The notes below the pieces were generated by a model. That model saw nothing but the letters and a program-made list of their open reading frames with translations, ran no database searches and was not told the origin of the DNA. A stretch of DNA of 64,000 bases. Source: an uncultured Kineothrix sp. (lineage in GTDB: Bacteria; Bacillota; Clostridia; Lachnospirales; Lachnospiraceae). Both the position numbers and the translations under genes were made by a program. The DNA lies in contig CAJUSR010000002.1 of assembly GCA_910588855.1 (NCBI GenBank), forward strand, positions 186,001 through 250,000, in the 5' to 3' direction. Every line of letters starts with the position of its first letter. The stretch's first letter is position 1. Positions 8,202-16,870 of the stretch are shown piece after piece.

Positions 8202-9071
8202 TCACCTCTCTTCCCCCATGAAAAATAAAGCAATTGTTCCCGGGCCGGAATGGGCGCCGATAGTAGGGCCGATATGATTTATCATAAAACTGTCTATCCC
8301 AAAACGTCCTTTCACCGCATCCCTGACAAACTCGGCATCTTCCAAGGCATCCCCATGACTGATAAAAACAATATCATTGCTTTCACGGTATTTCCCCATT
8401 TTTTCTTCCATATAATCCACAAGGGAATTTAAAGATTTTTTCCTTCCCCTAACTTTGCTGACCGGAATCAAATGCCCTTCGTTATCTACATGCAGAACCG
8501 GTTTAATGCCCACTACTGTTCCGATTACTGCGGCTGTCTTGCTCACTCTACCACCCCGATAAAGATGGTTTAAATCATCCACAGTAAAAATATGTATCAG
8601 GTGGGGGATATTCTCCACCACCCATGCAGCCACTTCGTCCATCGTTTTGCCTGCTTTTTGCAGTTGCACTGCTTTGTGTACCAACAGCCCTTCTCCCATA
8701 GAAGCACATTTGCTGTCGATAATCCTGATTTCACATCCGGGATGTTCCTTCATAACCATATCCGCGGCAATACATGCACTGCCATAAGTTCCGCTTAACC
8801 CGGAGGAAAAACAGATATAAAGCAGCTTGTCCGTCTCCTTTAAATATTCTTCAAAATATTCCTTGCATTCCTGAGGGTTTACTTGCGAGGTTGTGGGCAT
8901 ATGCCCTTCCCGCATCAATGCATAAAATTTTTTCCAATCCAGTTCGTGCCCTTTGGTATAAGTTTCCTCTTGTATCGTATAGTTAAAAACCATTAATCCC
9001 AGATTATTTTCCCTGATATAATCCAATGGCAAATCTGCAGTTGTATTCGTAATAATTTTAAATTCGGGCAA
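8202..9071 (-). CDS. DegV family fatty-acid-binding protein
   Basis: 289-residue DegV-type protein, a two-domain fold that binds a long-chain fatty acid; some members (FakB) present fatty acid to the kinase FakA for phosphorylation. Visible family features are the N-terminal ITNTTADLP, TSQVNP near residue 80, CFSSGLSGTYGSA and IIDSKCASMGEG. The start is a TTG at 9071, supported by AAGGAGG 8 nt upstream. No FakA kinase gene is nearby, so the partner is unknown. Co-transcribed with the TfoX-like gene. Confidence 0.9.
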   Translation of the reverse strand: MPEFKIITNTTADLPLDYIRENNLGLMVFNYTIQEETYTKGHELDWKKFYALMREGHMPTTSQVNPQECKEYFEEYLKETDKLLYICFSSGLSGTYGSACIAADMVMKEHPGCEIRIIDSKCASMGEGLLVHKAVQLQKAGKTMDEVAAWVVENIPHLIHIFTVDDLNHLYRGGRVSKTAAVIGTVVGIKPVLHVDNEGHLIPVSKVRGRKKSLNSLVDYMEEKMGKYRESNDIVFISHGDALEDAEFVRDAVKGRFGIDSFMINHIGPTIGAHSGPGTIALFFMGEER

Positions 9072-9146
9072 AACGCTTTCCTCCTTAAATATGCCTATAA
9101 TTGGTTGCTTTCAGTTATTTTATCATTTTGCAAAAAAAATTTCAAA

Positions 9147-10610
9147 TTATTCTTTTTCCGAATGGGGCAGCCTATAACGGATAAGGCGTTTGCCTAACTG
9201 TTTTAAGTTAAACGGAATCAACGGATAAACATAACTTTTGCCCGATACTGTCCGGTTGGAAACAATAGATACCACAAGGATAATGACAGCGGCAATAAAG
9301 CCATACAGGCCAAAAAACTGGGTAAGGATAAGGTTGATAATCCGCATAAATTTGATGGCGTAGCTCAATTCGTAATTCTGCTGCGTGTAACTTGCTATGG
9401 CCACAAACGCCATATATAGCATAACTTCCGCATTAAACCATCCGCTGTTTACGGAAAATTCCCCAAGGACAAGCGCAGCCATAACGCTAAGGGGGGTACT
9501 TAGCATATTCGGTGTATTGACCGCTGCCAGGCGGAGCCCGTCAATGGCAAGTTCTAACAGGAGAAACTGCCAGATGAGAGGAATATTGGTCGTATCTTTG
9601 ACGGCGATAAACTGAAAGCTTTCCGGTAACCATTGCGGATTCTGCATCAACAGCAGAAACAGCGGTGTTACAAAGTAGGTCATAAGGGAAATCAGGAAAC
9701 GTGAAAGCCTTAAATAAGAGCCGGTTATCGGTGGGAAATAATAATCGTCCGCTTCTTCTACAATATCAAAAATCGAAGTAGGCGTAATCATGGCAGAAGG
9801 GGAATTGTCCACTAAGATAACAATGTCCCCTTCCAATATCTGCGCCGCAGCCGTATCGGGCCGCTCCGTAAATTTAAATTTTGGAAAAGGATTGAACCAC
9901 TTTCTCTCAAACAAACATTCTGCCAGGCTTTCCTGATTCATTGTAAGCGCATCTACCTGGATATGGTTTATTTTATTTTTTAATTTGCCTAAGAAGTCGT
10001 GATCCACGCGGGAATCCATGTAACATAAGACAATGTCCGTTAAAGAGCTTTCCCCTGCCCGGAACATTTCCATCCTAAGGTCCGTGCTTCGGATACGTCG
10101 CCTTATCAGGGCGGTATTAAAAACGACTGTTTCCACAAAGCCGTCTTTTGAGCCGCGGAGCGCTTTATCCTTTTCTGGTTCCGATACACTTCTTGCCGGA
10201 TAGGTTCTTGAATCGATGAGGAGGCACTTGTCGTATCCGTCAATGAAAAGGGCAAATACGCCCGACAGGATATTGTATATAATTTGTTCCCAATCTTCTT
10301 TTATATCCACCTCTACGTGTGGGATGTTCTTTTTCGACATTTCGTGGGCATTTTCCGGCATTTCTTCCGGTGTTATGCTCATGAAATATTGCAGCATCTT
10401 CTGCATTAGTTCATCTTTGCAAAATCCGTCGATTAAATACATGCAGGCATTCCGTCCGCCTACTTGGATAACACGGTATATAATGTCAAAACTGGCATTG
10501 GCGCCCAATTCATGATTCAAATATTGTATGTTATCTTCCAGAGAGGAGGAAATGTTTCCAGGCTTAATTTCCCCACTTCCGCTTCTCGTTCCTTTCGTTT
10601 CCGTTTCCAT
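9147..10610 (-). CDS. spoVAF: SpoVAF/GerA-family spore germination membrane protein
   Basis: 487-residue GerA-type protein expected in the inner spore membrane. The N-terminal half is hydrophilic and contains RGSKDGFVETVVFNTAL-IRRRIR near residue 150 and ERPDTAAAQILEGDIVILVD near residue 250. The C-terminal half has about five membrane segments (for example around 305-330, 340-360, 375-400 and 425-450). The ERPDTAAA-ILEG, LRLAAVNTPNMLSTPL and YELSYAIK segments fit SpoVAF better than GerAA. In Bacillus SpoVAF sits with spoVA genes; here it is alone, with no GerB/GerC or spoVA neighbours. Strong GGAAGGAG site; a sigma-G-like promoter lies 55 nt upstream. Confidence 0.88.
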   Translation of the reverse strand: METETKGTRSGSGEIKPGNISSSLEDNIQYLNHELGANASFDIIYRVIQVGGRNACMYLIDGFCKDELMQKMLQYFMSITPEEMPENAHEMSKKNIPHVEVDIKEDWEQIIYNILSGVFALFIDGYDKCLLIDSRTYPARSVSEPEKDKALRGSKDGFVETVVFNTALIRRRIRSTDLRMEMFRAGESSLTDIVLCYMDSRVDHDFLGKLKNKINHIQVDALTMNQESLAECLFERKWFNPFPKFKFTERPDTAAAQILEGDIVILVDNSPSAMITPTSIFDIVEEADDYYFPPITGSYLRLSRFLISLMTYFVTPLFLLLMQNPQWLPESFQFIAVKDTTNIPLIWQFLLLELAIDGLRLAAVNTPNMLSTPLSVMAALVLGEFSVNSGWFNAEVMLYMAFVAIASYTQQNYELSYAIKFMRIINLILTQFFGLYGFIAAVIILVVSIVSNRTVSGKSYVYPLIPFNLKQLGKRLIRYRLPHSEKE

Positions 10611-10664
10611 GTTAAAAAACTCCTTCCATCCATAATTAAAAATGCAGGCATTGTTTCCACATTT

Positions 10665-10693
10665 TATTATGGCTTGGAAAGAGTTTCTTATTC
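10665..10693 (-). promoter_or_regulatory. Sigma-G-like forespore promoter of spoVAF
   Basis: On the minus strand GAATA (10689-10693) and CATAATA (10665-10671) are separated by 17 bp, fitting the forespore sigma-G consensus GHATR-N17/18-CATnnTA. It lies 55 nt upstream of the spoVAF start. The match agrees with the forespore expression expected of GerA-type genes. Confidence 0.55.
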
Positions 10694-10772
10694 CGGTTTT
10701 TCCGTTTTGCTTTTATTTTCCGTTTTACTTTTATTTTATTGTTTTAACTAATTTATCGTATGTTATTATGGT

Positions 10773-11207
10773 CTAGTTTTTTCCGGTGCTTCCGAATCCG
10801 CCCCTGTCTTTCCCATTCAGGGATGCCACTTCATCAAATATTAGCTTCGGCTGGTTTTCCATAATGCGGAATTGGCAAATCCTGTCATTAACGCAAATAT
10901 GGGTATCCCTTAACGCATAGGCCGGCATAAACCATTGGTCATTGTCTCCGCAATAGGAGGAGTCGATTACGCCCTGATGGTTTGCCTGAATAATCCCAAA
11001 ATTTTTAAAGGTACTGCTCCTTGGTACAATATGGGCTTCATAGCCTTCCGGAAGCTCCATTGCTATCCCCAATGGAATCAGCTTAAACTCTCCTGCTTTC
11101 ATATCCACGCTTTGAGCTGCCCTGAGGTCTATCCAATCCGATTTGCCATCAATATATGCTAATTTCTCTATTTCTTCCGTAAAATATTTTATTTTAATTT
11201 TTTTCAC
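10773..11207 (-). CDS. dut: dUTP diphosphatase
   Basis: Trimeric dUTPase that hydrolyses dUTP to dUMP and pyrophosphate, keeping uracil out of DNA and supplying dTMP synthesis. Conserved motifs appear in order: DLRAAQSVDM (motif 1), VPRSSTFKNFGI (motif 2), QGVIDSSYCGDNDQW (motif 3), RICQFRIM (motif 4) and the C-terminal GGFGSTGKN arm (motif 5). The 144-residue start is a GTG at 11207; the open frame continues 41 codons upstream into nrdG, without family similarity or a ribosome site. The GTG itself has only a weak AAGGCGG site, so the start is moderately sure. Placement after nrdD-nrdG fits nucleotide metabolism. Confidence 0.9.
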   Translation of the reverse strand: MKKIKIKYFTEEIEKLAYIDGKSDWIDLRAAQSVDMKAGEFKLIPLGIAMELPEGYEAHIVPRSSTFKNFGIIQANHQGVIDSSYCGDNDQWFMPAYALRDTHICVNDRICQFRIMENQPKLIFDEVASLNGKDRGGFGSTGKN

Positions 11208-11307
11208 CTTTTGCCGCCTTTTCTTTGTCCATTCTGCCGCCATGCCATCTTTGCGGCCCGGTTGTCCGTCTATAGGGCATCTAATTTTCCAATAGAAATC
11301 GCCTGCC

Positions 11308-11826
11308 TTATGATATACTGGAATAATCATTGCAATGCAATATGGGAATGCCAGGATTCTCCGATTGCAAAGAACGTTGGACGTCTATCACCCGTTGGTT
11401 TTTGCTTCCTTTCCACAAAAGCTTCGGGTCTTTTAAATCTGCCTGAAATTCGCCGTCCACTACCACATCTATATATTGCATTATGGAAGAACGGAAAATA
11501 TTTTCCCATACATCCCCTGTATATAACCAAATCGTTTTATTTGGATACTTTTCTTTGATTTCCGCCATTAGGCTGCGTACCTCCATACGGTTGGCCGCAT
11601 GGAGGGGATCGCCGCCTGAAAAAGTAATCCCTGATATATAAGGTTTGTCTAATTGTTCAAATAATTCTTTTTTTGCCTTTTCATCAAAGGTGATTCCGCC
11701 ATCCGGGTCCCATGTAATCGGATTATGGCATTCTTTGCAGCAATGAGAGCAACCGGAAACCCACAAGACAACCCGTAGGCCATCGCCATTTAACATATCG
11801 TCTTTGGTAATGTTGTGGTATCTCAT
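11308..11826 (-). CDS. nrdG: Anaerobic ribonucleotide reductase activating protein
   Basis: Radical SAM activase that uses a [4Fe-4S] cluster and S-adenosylmethionine to install the glycyl radical on NrdD. The 172-residue protein has the CX3CX2C motif (CSHCCKEC) near residue 31 followed by HNPITWD, then FSGGDPL, the SAM-binding GGE-type motif, and WLYTGDVWE. Start at ATG 11826, three bases past the nrdD stop; the open frame runs another 59 codons upstream inside nrdD, which is overlap only. Immediately downstream of nrdD, as usual, and expected under the same NrdR control. Confidence 0.94.
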   Translation of the reverse strand: MRYHNITKDDMLNGDGLRVVLWVSGCSHCCKECHNPITWDPDGGITFDEKAKKELFEQLDKPYISGITFSGGDPLHAANRMEVRSLMAEIKEKYPNKTIWLYTGDVWENIFRSSIMQYIDVVVDGEFQADLKDPKLLWKGSKNQRVIDVQRSLQSENPGIPILHCNDYSSIS

Positions 11827-11828
11827 TC

Positions 11829-14015
11829 TTACATGCTCTTCCTTTCTGCGATTTCTGCCATTTTTGCTTCGTTCAGCCTGGTATCTCCATGTACTCTGGA
11901 ATAGGACAGATAGCCATTCATACGGTCTATTTTCGTCAGATTCCTGCTCCCGCATTTTGGGCATACATCCATTTCCAATTCCTGATGCCCGCAATCGTCG
12001 CAATAGGCAAGGGATAAATTGACACCTTCATAAAAGCCCATGTCCATAGCGCGCCGGATTAGGGTTTTAATTGCTTCCAGATTGTAGTCAATCGGATATT
12101 TGACATACTGGATTTTCCCGCCGTTGGCAAGTTCCCAGAAACGGTATTCCAAATCTTGCTTTTCAATTGGCGTAATGTCCTCTGTTACATGACAGTGGAA
12201 ACTGTTGGATACGTACTCTCTATCGGAAACGCCTTCCACAATACCATATTTTGCCCGAAACTGTTTCACCTGAAGGCCGCAGAGATTTTCTGCCGGTGTT
12301 CCGTAAATGGCATATAGATTCCCGTCTTCTTCTTTAAATTCATTAATCCTTTTATTAATATGCTCCAAAACCTCCATAGCAAACTGTCCGTCTTCTACGA
12401 GGGATTTGCCGTTATAAAGCTCCTGCAGTTCATTAAAAGCCGTAATGCCGAAGCTTGCCGTTGCCGATTTCAAGATAGGTTTGATTTTATCGCTCAGTTT
12501 CAGATTGCCGCCTAAAAATCCGCCCTCACAGTAAGCCAAAGGGTTTGTGGATGCCCGCATTTCGCCAAGATATGCATAAGTACGTATATGCAGTTGGCGG
12601 ATTAAATTCAAATAGTAATCCAAAACCTTATAAAAATCTTTGCTTTCCTGCCTCGATTTGGCAAGAATCATGGGCAAATGGAGAGAAACTGCACCGATAT
12701 TGAAACGTCCCACAAAAATGGGTGCATCATTGTCATCCGCAGGATGTATGCCACCGCGCTCGTACCAAGGGGAAAGGAATGCGCGGCAGCCCATAGGGGA
12801 TATTACTTTGCCATAGCGTTTATACATGCTGGCAATATAACCCTTCCCTGTCAAGCTCAACCAATCCGGGTACATCGTTTTTGCCGAACATTGTACGCCG
12901 GCTTCAAATACATCCTCCAACGGTTTCCCCGGTCCATGAAGGCTTTCATCATATAAAAAGACGATTTTAGGGAAAAGAACCGGTTTTTTACATTCTTTTT
13001 TCCCTTGCCCTTTGCGCCTTACATTTAACATGCAAATGCTGGCCAGTTTTGCAAAGCGGCCGGTTCCGATGCCTGCGGTTACCGTAATAAAGGGGTAATC
13101 GCCCCGGCTGCTGGCTACTGTATTAAATTTGTATTCCCATCCTTGGAAACCCTGCTCAAATTCCCGGACCACATCTTCATATGCTTCTGCTTCCGCAGTT
13201 TCTTTATTAATGCCCAGTCGGTTATATTTTTCCAGGCTTTTCTGATAAGTCTTTTCTGCATAAGGCTCTAAAATCTTGTCCACTTCCGGTACCGTAAAAC
13301 CGCCGTACTGCTGGCTGGCAGCGCTGAGGACAATATCGCCGATAACATCGAAAGCAACATCTAAGGTTTTCGGCTCATTATACCAGATATTCCCCATTTC
13401 AAAACCGCCGGTTAAAACGTTGGATACATCGAAAAGGCAGCAATTCATCGTATCCCTGCGGGCCGACATATCGTGGACATAAATATATCCGTCACGGCAT
13501 GCCTGGATTTCCTCTGTGGTCATGAAAAACTTTTGATACAATTCTTTGTTAAATTGGTTGAAAATCAGGCTTCGTTTCGTGGAAACTAAGGCGCTGTCCG
13601 TATTAGCGTTCTCCTTGTCCCCGACATACATAATGGATTGACTTTTTTTATAGACATCATCCATCATGCGTACAAAGTCTTGCTTGTAGTTGCGGTAGTC
13701 ACGATAGCTCTTAGCAACAATCGGCTTTACATCCTCTAAAGCACTTTCCACAATATTATGCATAATAGGAATGGGGATTTCGTCCTGTTCCAGTTCCATA
13801 ACTTTATCAACTACATACTGGCAGATATGTTGCTTTTCTTCTTCTGTAAATTTGGTTAATGCCCGGTATGCGCTTTTCCCGACGGCATCAATTACCTTCT
13901 GTACATTGAAAGCTTCCAGACTCCCATCCTTTTTAATGACCATTATTGGTCTTTGCGGCTTAAATGCTTCCCCGTAGTCCAATACGGTTTCTGCTGCAGC
14001 GGCATCTTTAATCAT
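11829..14015 (-). CDS. nrdD: Anaerobic (class III) ribonucleoside-triphosphate reductase
   Basis: Glycyl radical enzyme that reduces ribonucleoside triphosphates to deoxy forms without oxygen. The 728-residue protein begins with an ATP-cone allosteric domain (VIKKDGSLEAFNVQKV, near residues 25-110). The catalytic barrel follows, and the C-terminus carries a zinc site with two CxxC pairs (CDDC, CPKC) and the glycyl loop RMNGYLSYSR, with the radical glycine at about residue 701. Start at ATG 14015 with AGGAGG 7 nt upstream; the longer frame to 14075 begins inside a leader hairpin and is unlikely. Preceded by a roughly 370-nt leader and tandem NrdR boxes, followed directly by nrdG. Confidence 0.96.
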   Translation of the reverse strand: MIKDAAAAETVLDYGEAFKPQRPIMVIKKDGSLEAFNVQKVIDAVGKSAYRALTKFTEEEKQHICQYVVDKVMELEQDEIPIPIMHNIVESALEDVKPIVAKSYRDYRNYKQDFVRMMDDVYKKSQSIMYVGDKENANTDSALVSTKRSLIFNQFNKELYQKFFMTTEEIQACRDGYIYVHDMSARRDTMNCCLFDVSNVLTGGFEMGNIWYNEPKTLDVAFDVIGDIVLSAASQQYGGFTVPEVDKILEPYAEKTYQKSLEKYNRLGINKETAEAEAYEDVVREFEQGFQGWEYKFNTVASSRGDYPFITVTAGIGTGRFAKLASICMLNVRRKGQGKKECKKPVLFPKIVFLYDESLHGPGKPLEDVFEAGVQCSAKTMYPDWLSLTGKGYIASMYKRYGKVISPMGCRAFLSPWYERGGIHPADDNDAPIFVGRFNIGAVSLHLPMILAKSRQESKDFYKVLDYYLNLIRQLHIRTYAYLGEMRASTNPLAYCEGGFLGGNLKLSDKIKPILKSATASFGITAFNELQELYNGKSLVEDGQFAMEVLEHINKRINEFKEEDGNLYAIYGTPAENLCGLQVKQFRAKYGIVEGVSDREYVSNSFHCHVTEDITPIEKQDLEYRFWELANGGKIQYVKYPIDYNLEAIKTLIRRAMDMGFYEGVNLSLAYCDDCGHQELEMDVCPKCGSRNLTKIDRMNGYLSYSRVHGDTRLNEAKMAEIAERKSM

Positions 14016-14384
14016 TCCACAACCTCCTGTTAAATCTCCTGACAAGAAGAGTTGGCAAAATAGCCAACTCTTCATAACGCTGTGTTGTTATTTCGGTTAT
14101 TTTTCCACTCTTAACAGTTCCCCAGCGTTATGCCATAAATACCTATCGTATAAAACTTCTAAAATGTACATTGTCGCGCGTACCCGCACCGGAGCGCGGT
14201 TGCGCTGACAGCTTATCCACCTTTTATGTGCAGCAGCTCCATGCAGAGAAAATATGCTGTGATACGGCGCACGGGGCATGCTGCGGATAGGGAAAGATGA
14301 ATCTTCTCTATCCAATTACAGAGTATTTATATAACTTACTATATATAGTATCATTATATGAAAAACATCTATATTTAGTGGTTA
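14016..14384 (-). promoter_or_regulatory. Long structured 5' leader of nrdD
   Basis: No convincing gene is present in this stretch. Next to the nrdD ribosome site is a perfect 10-bp hairpin with a 6-nt loop (14047-14056 with 14063-14072). It directly abuts a 10-bp inverted repeat, CATAACGCTG with CAGCGTTATG (14073-14082 with 14123-14132), enclosing 40 nt. Further upstream is a GC-rich segment (about 14170-14290) unlike the flanks. The leader could act post-transcriptionally; it matches no riboswitch I can name. The hairpin has no T-run, so it is not a standard terminator. Confidence 0.45.
14336..14381 (-). promoter_or_regulatory. Tandem NrdR boxes of the nrdDG-dut operon
   Basis: Two cores, CTATATATAG (14339-14348) and CTATATTTAG (14369-14378), match the NrdR-box core CwAtATaTwG at 10 and 9 of 10 positions and lie 30 bp apart, about three helical turns, as in known NrdR operators. 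They sit just downstream of the promoter. NrdR represses ribonucleotide reductase genes when dATP is high. Confidence 0.78.
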
Positions 14385-14390
14385 TCCTAT

Positions 14391-14419
14391 AGTATAGAGT
14401 ATGCATTTCCCTCTGTCAA
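14391..14419 (-). promoter_or_regulatory. Sigma-A promoter of nrdD
   Basis: Minus-strand TTGACA (14414-14419), 17-bp spacer, TATACT (14391-14396). The predicted start near 14384 lies just upstream of the first NrdR box, so bound NrdR would block promoter clearance. Confidence 0.78.
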
Positions 14420-14454
14420 TACTCAAATACGTAATGGCACCATTAGGAACATCC

Positions 14455-15630
14455 TTACGGTGAAATCATTCCAGATTCCCCAATCGCTGCAACGGCTTTC
14501 TTTATTTCTTCTACCGGCATTGTGAGGGCAAAACGGACGTGGCCTTTCCCGAGGGAGCCGAAACTGCTTCCCGGCGTGCAAAGGACACCTGATTTTTCCA
14601 TCAATTCCATAACGAAAGAGACATCATCGGTGCCATATTGTTCAGGGATGGCGCCCCAGGCGAACATGGTTCCCTCACTGTCTTTGATATCCCAGCCGAT
14701 GGAACGCAAACCGCCGCAAAGAGCATCCCTTCTTTTCTGGTATTCCATACATTGGGATTTTATCTGGTCGTCCGGCCCGTTTAACGCAGCAATCGCTCCA
14801 TACTGCACCGGCAAAAAGGTTCCGTAGTCAATCTGGGAACGCAGTTTTTTAAAGTTGCCGATAATATCTCGGTTGCCAACAAGGAATCCCATCCTTGCCC
14901 CCGTGTAATTATAGGACTTGGATAAAGAATAAAATTCCACACATACTTCTTTTGCGCCGGGAATAGAAAGGATGGATATCCCTTCCCTTCCATCATAAAT
15001 AATATCCGAATACGCGTTATCATGGACAATGATAATGTTTTTTTCCTTTGCCCAGGGAATCAGTTTTTCATAAAAACTTTTTGGGGCAGTTTTGCAGATA
15101 GGATTCATGGGATAGGAAACAATCATGAATTTTACGCTTTTTAACATGGCATCGTCCATCCCATCTAAATCTGGCAGATAATTGTTTTCAGCAAGCAAAG
15201 CATAAGGGATTAAGGAAGCATTTGCCAAAGACGGGCCTACGGCAAAAATCGGATAGCCAGGATCCGGTACCAGTACCCCATCCCCGGAATTGCACAAGGA
15301 AAGGCCGATATGGGCAATCCCTTCCTGCGAACCATAAACGGACATAATCTCCTCAGCATCCAATTCTACCCCATACCGCTTTTTAAATCTATTTATGACC
15401 GACTCGGTCAGTTCTGGCAAATCAGCCAAAGCATACTTATAGTTTTCTGCTTTTTCGGCTGCCTTTGCCACTGCTTCCATAATATACTCCGCAGGCTTAA
15501 AATCAGGTGTTCCTACGGAAAGGTTATATACGGTCTTGCCTTGGGCAATCCTTTCATTTTTTTTCTCGTTCAGTACCTGAAAAATCCCTTCTTCAAAGTC
15601 TTTCATCCTGTCTGCAAATTTTATTTCCAT
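14455..15630 (-). CDS. PLP-dependent class I/II aminotransferase
   Basis: 391-residue fold-type I aminotransferase, probably acting on an amino acid with 2-oxoglutarate. Seen in order: NLSVGTPDF near residue 36, the substrate loop YGSQEGI near 100, PDPGYPIF, the conserved Asn of YPMNPI, HDNAYSD (PLP-binding Asp), the lysine in SLSKSYNYTGARMGF (Schiff base), and a C-terminal RFALTMP with the substrate-carboxylate arginine. It resembles LL-diaminopimelate and alanine/aspartate-type enzymes; the precise substrate cannot be set from sequence. Appears monocistronic, ending just before the nrdD promoter. Confidence 0.88.
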   Translation of the reverse strand: MEIKFADRMKDFEEGIFQVLNEKKNERIAQGKTVYNLSVGTPDFKPAEYIMEAVAKAAEKAENYKYALADLPELTESVINRFKKRYGVELDAEEIMSVYGSQEGIAHIGLSLCNSGDGVLVPDPGYPIFAVGPSLANASLIPYALLAENNYLPDLDGMDDAMLKSVKFMIVSYPMNPICKTAPKSFYEKLIPWAKEKNIIIVHDNAYSDIIYDGREGISILSIPGAKEVCVEFYSLSKSYNYTGARMGFLVGNRDIIGNFKKLRSQIDYGTFLPVQYGAIAALNGPDDQIKSQCMEYQKRRDALCGGLRSIGWDIKDSEGTMFAWGAIPEQYGTDDVSFVMELMEKSGVLCTPGSSFGSLGKGHVRFALTMPVEEIKKAVAAIGESGMISP

Positions 15631-15702
15631 TGCTGTATCAATCCTTTCCTATAGCCTGCAGTTTTGCACTACATAGATTCCGGCGTGGATGGTTCCATCC
15701 GT

Positions 15703-16404
15703 CTAATCCGTCATATCTTCTAAGACATTCCATATTTCATTTAAATCCTTAATTTGATAATCAATTCTAATATTAAAAGGATTCTCAAGCCCTGCCGGAT
15801 TATACCAGCATGTGCTTATTTGGGCATTGTTGCCTCCCTGCATATCGCTGCTTAACGAATCACCTACGATTAAAGCTTTTTCCCGTTGAAAGCCGGGGAT
15901 AGCGCAAAAACACTGCTCAAAAAATTCCTTATGCGGTTTTGGGACACCGAGCTGTTCCGAAACGAAAATGCCATCCACCAGTTTGTCCAGACCGGACAAA
16001 CGTAATTTCTTCATTTGGGTATATGTCACTCCATTGGTTACCAGATATTGACGGTATTTCCCTTTCAATTGATTGAGTAGGTTATAAGAATCGTCCTGAA
16101 AATAATAAACGCTTCCAAGGGCATCCGCATATTCTTTTTGAAAAGCTTCTGCTTCTATATCTTCTTCCCCTATTTGCCTAAACAATGTACGGAACCGTTC
16201 CACTAAAGCTTCTTTTTTATTGATTTGCCCTTTTTCTATTTGTTTCCAGAAGTTTTCATTAATGGACGAATAGGCAGACACCGTTTCGTCGCTCGCTTCT
16301 TTTCCAAATTTCCGGAAGCAGAATCGGATGGCATAGCTTTCCGATTTTTTGAAATCCAAAAGGGTTTGATCCACATCCCAAAGTATTATATCGAATTTTC
16401 CCAT
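15703..16404 (-). CDS. HAD-superfamily hydrolase, YjjG/YfnB type nucleotidase
   Basis: 233-residue cytoplasmic phosphatase of the HAD superfamily. Motif I is DVDQTLLDF near residue 10 (nucleophile Asp and general acid Asp), motif II is LVTNGV, the motif III lysine is in GVPKPHKEFF, and motif IV is GDSLSSDM. The spacing and KPHKEFF segment fit the YjjG family, which dephosphorylates noncanonical pyrimidine nucleotides as a house-cleaning activity. Substrate is inferred from family. Separated by 72 nt from the aminotransferase downstream. Confidence 0.85.
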   Translation of the reverse strand: MGKFDIILWDVDQTLLDFKKSESYAIRFCFRKFGKEASDETVSAYSSINENFWKQIEKGQINKKEALVERFRTLFRQIGEEDIEAEAFQKEYADALGSVYYFQDDSYNLLNQLKGKYRQYLVTNGVTYTQMKKLRLSGLDKLVDGIFVSEQLGVPKPHKEFFEQCFCAIPGFQREKALIVGDSLSSDMQGGNNAQISTCWYNPAGLENPFNIRIDYQIKDLNEIWNVLEDMTD

Positions 16405-16474
16405 TGCTTTTTCCTTCCGTCACCGTAGTATCATAACGGCTTTTCCTACTTTTTCGGATTTTCGGTTTCCATAT

Positions 16475-16508
16475 AAAAGGGTGTCCATTAAATGAACACC
16501 CCGCCTTT
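16475..16508 (-). terminator. Rho-independent terminator after the small membrane protein gene
   Basis: On the minus strand GGGTGTTC pairs with GGACACCC across a 7-nt AT loop (including one G-T pair), followed by TTTTATAT. It lies 35 nt downstream of the 59-residue membrane protein gene. A T-run on the other side makes it potentially bidirectional. Confidence 0.75.
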
Positions 16509-16536
16509 TTATACAACTCTAAACCCTTATTCCCGT

Positions 16537-16716
16537 TTACTCTTTCAAATCTACGGTATCCGGCATAACCGGCCGGCCTGTTCCGCCGTTTTTGGCATCT
16601 GCGCTCTTTCTCCATTTTACACCAAGAATGCAAGCTACAATTACCAATGCTACAATTATAGCAAACACCAGTAGATATGAGAAAAAGGAATTTAAAAATA
16701 AAATCACATTCGCCAT
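16537..16716 (-). CDS. Small single-pass membrane protein of unknown function
   Basis: 59-residue protein with one strongly hydrophobic segment (about residues 4-31: ILFLNSFFSYLLVFAIIVAL and following) and a polar, basic tail WRKSADAKNGG. The start is ATG 16716, 8 nt after an AGGAGGGG ribosome site; an upstream in-frame ATG at 16746 lacks one. A good ribosome site, its own terminator and isolation support a real gene. I do not recognise a function. The topology suggests a short extracytoplasmic N-terminus and a cytoplasmic tail, or a regulatory microprotein. Confidence 0.7.
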   Translation of the reverse strand: MANVILFLNSFFSYLLVFAIIVALVIVACILGVKWRKSADAKNGGTGRPVMPDTVDLKE

Positions 16717-16870
16717 TCCAACAACCCCTCCTGTCTTTTTTAACATGTCCGAATGTTTTCAATATGTTTAATCATACCACTTCTGCTATAGAATCGTCAA
16801 GCAGTAACTAATCGCTACAACGGAAATCAATTTCCGCGCGCTGGCAGAAACGAATTTGCTTTGCTTTATG

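Noticed and set aside
11208..11330. 41-codon upstream extension of dut
   Set aside because: It overlaps the nrdG 3' end and shows no dUTPase similarity.
11827..12003. 59-codon upstream extension of nrdG
   Set aside because: It lies wholly within nrdD in another frame; the nrdG family begins at the ATG at 11826.
14097..14315. 72-codon minus-strand frame in the nrdD leader
   Set aside because: No recognisable ribosome site, unusual composition, and it overlaps the inverted repeat. More likely structured leader than protein.
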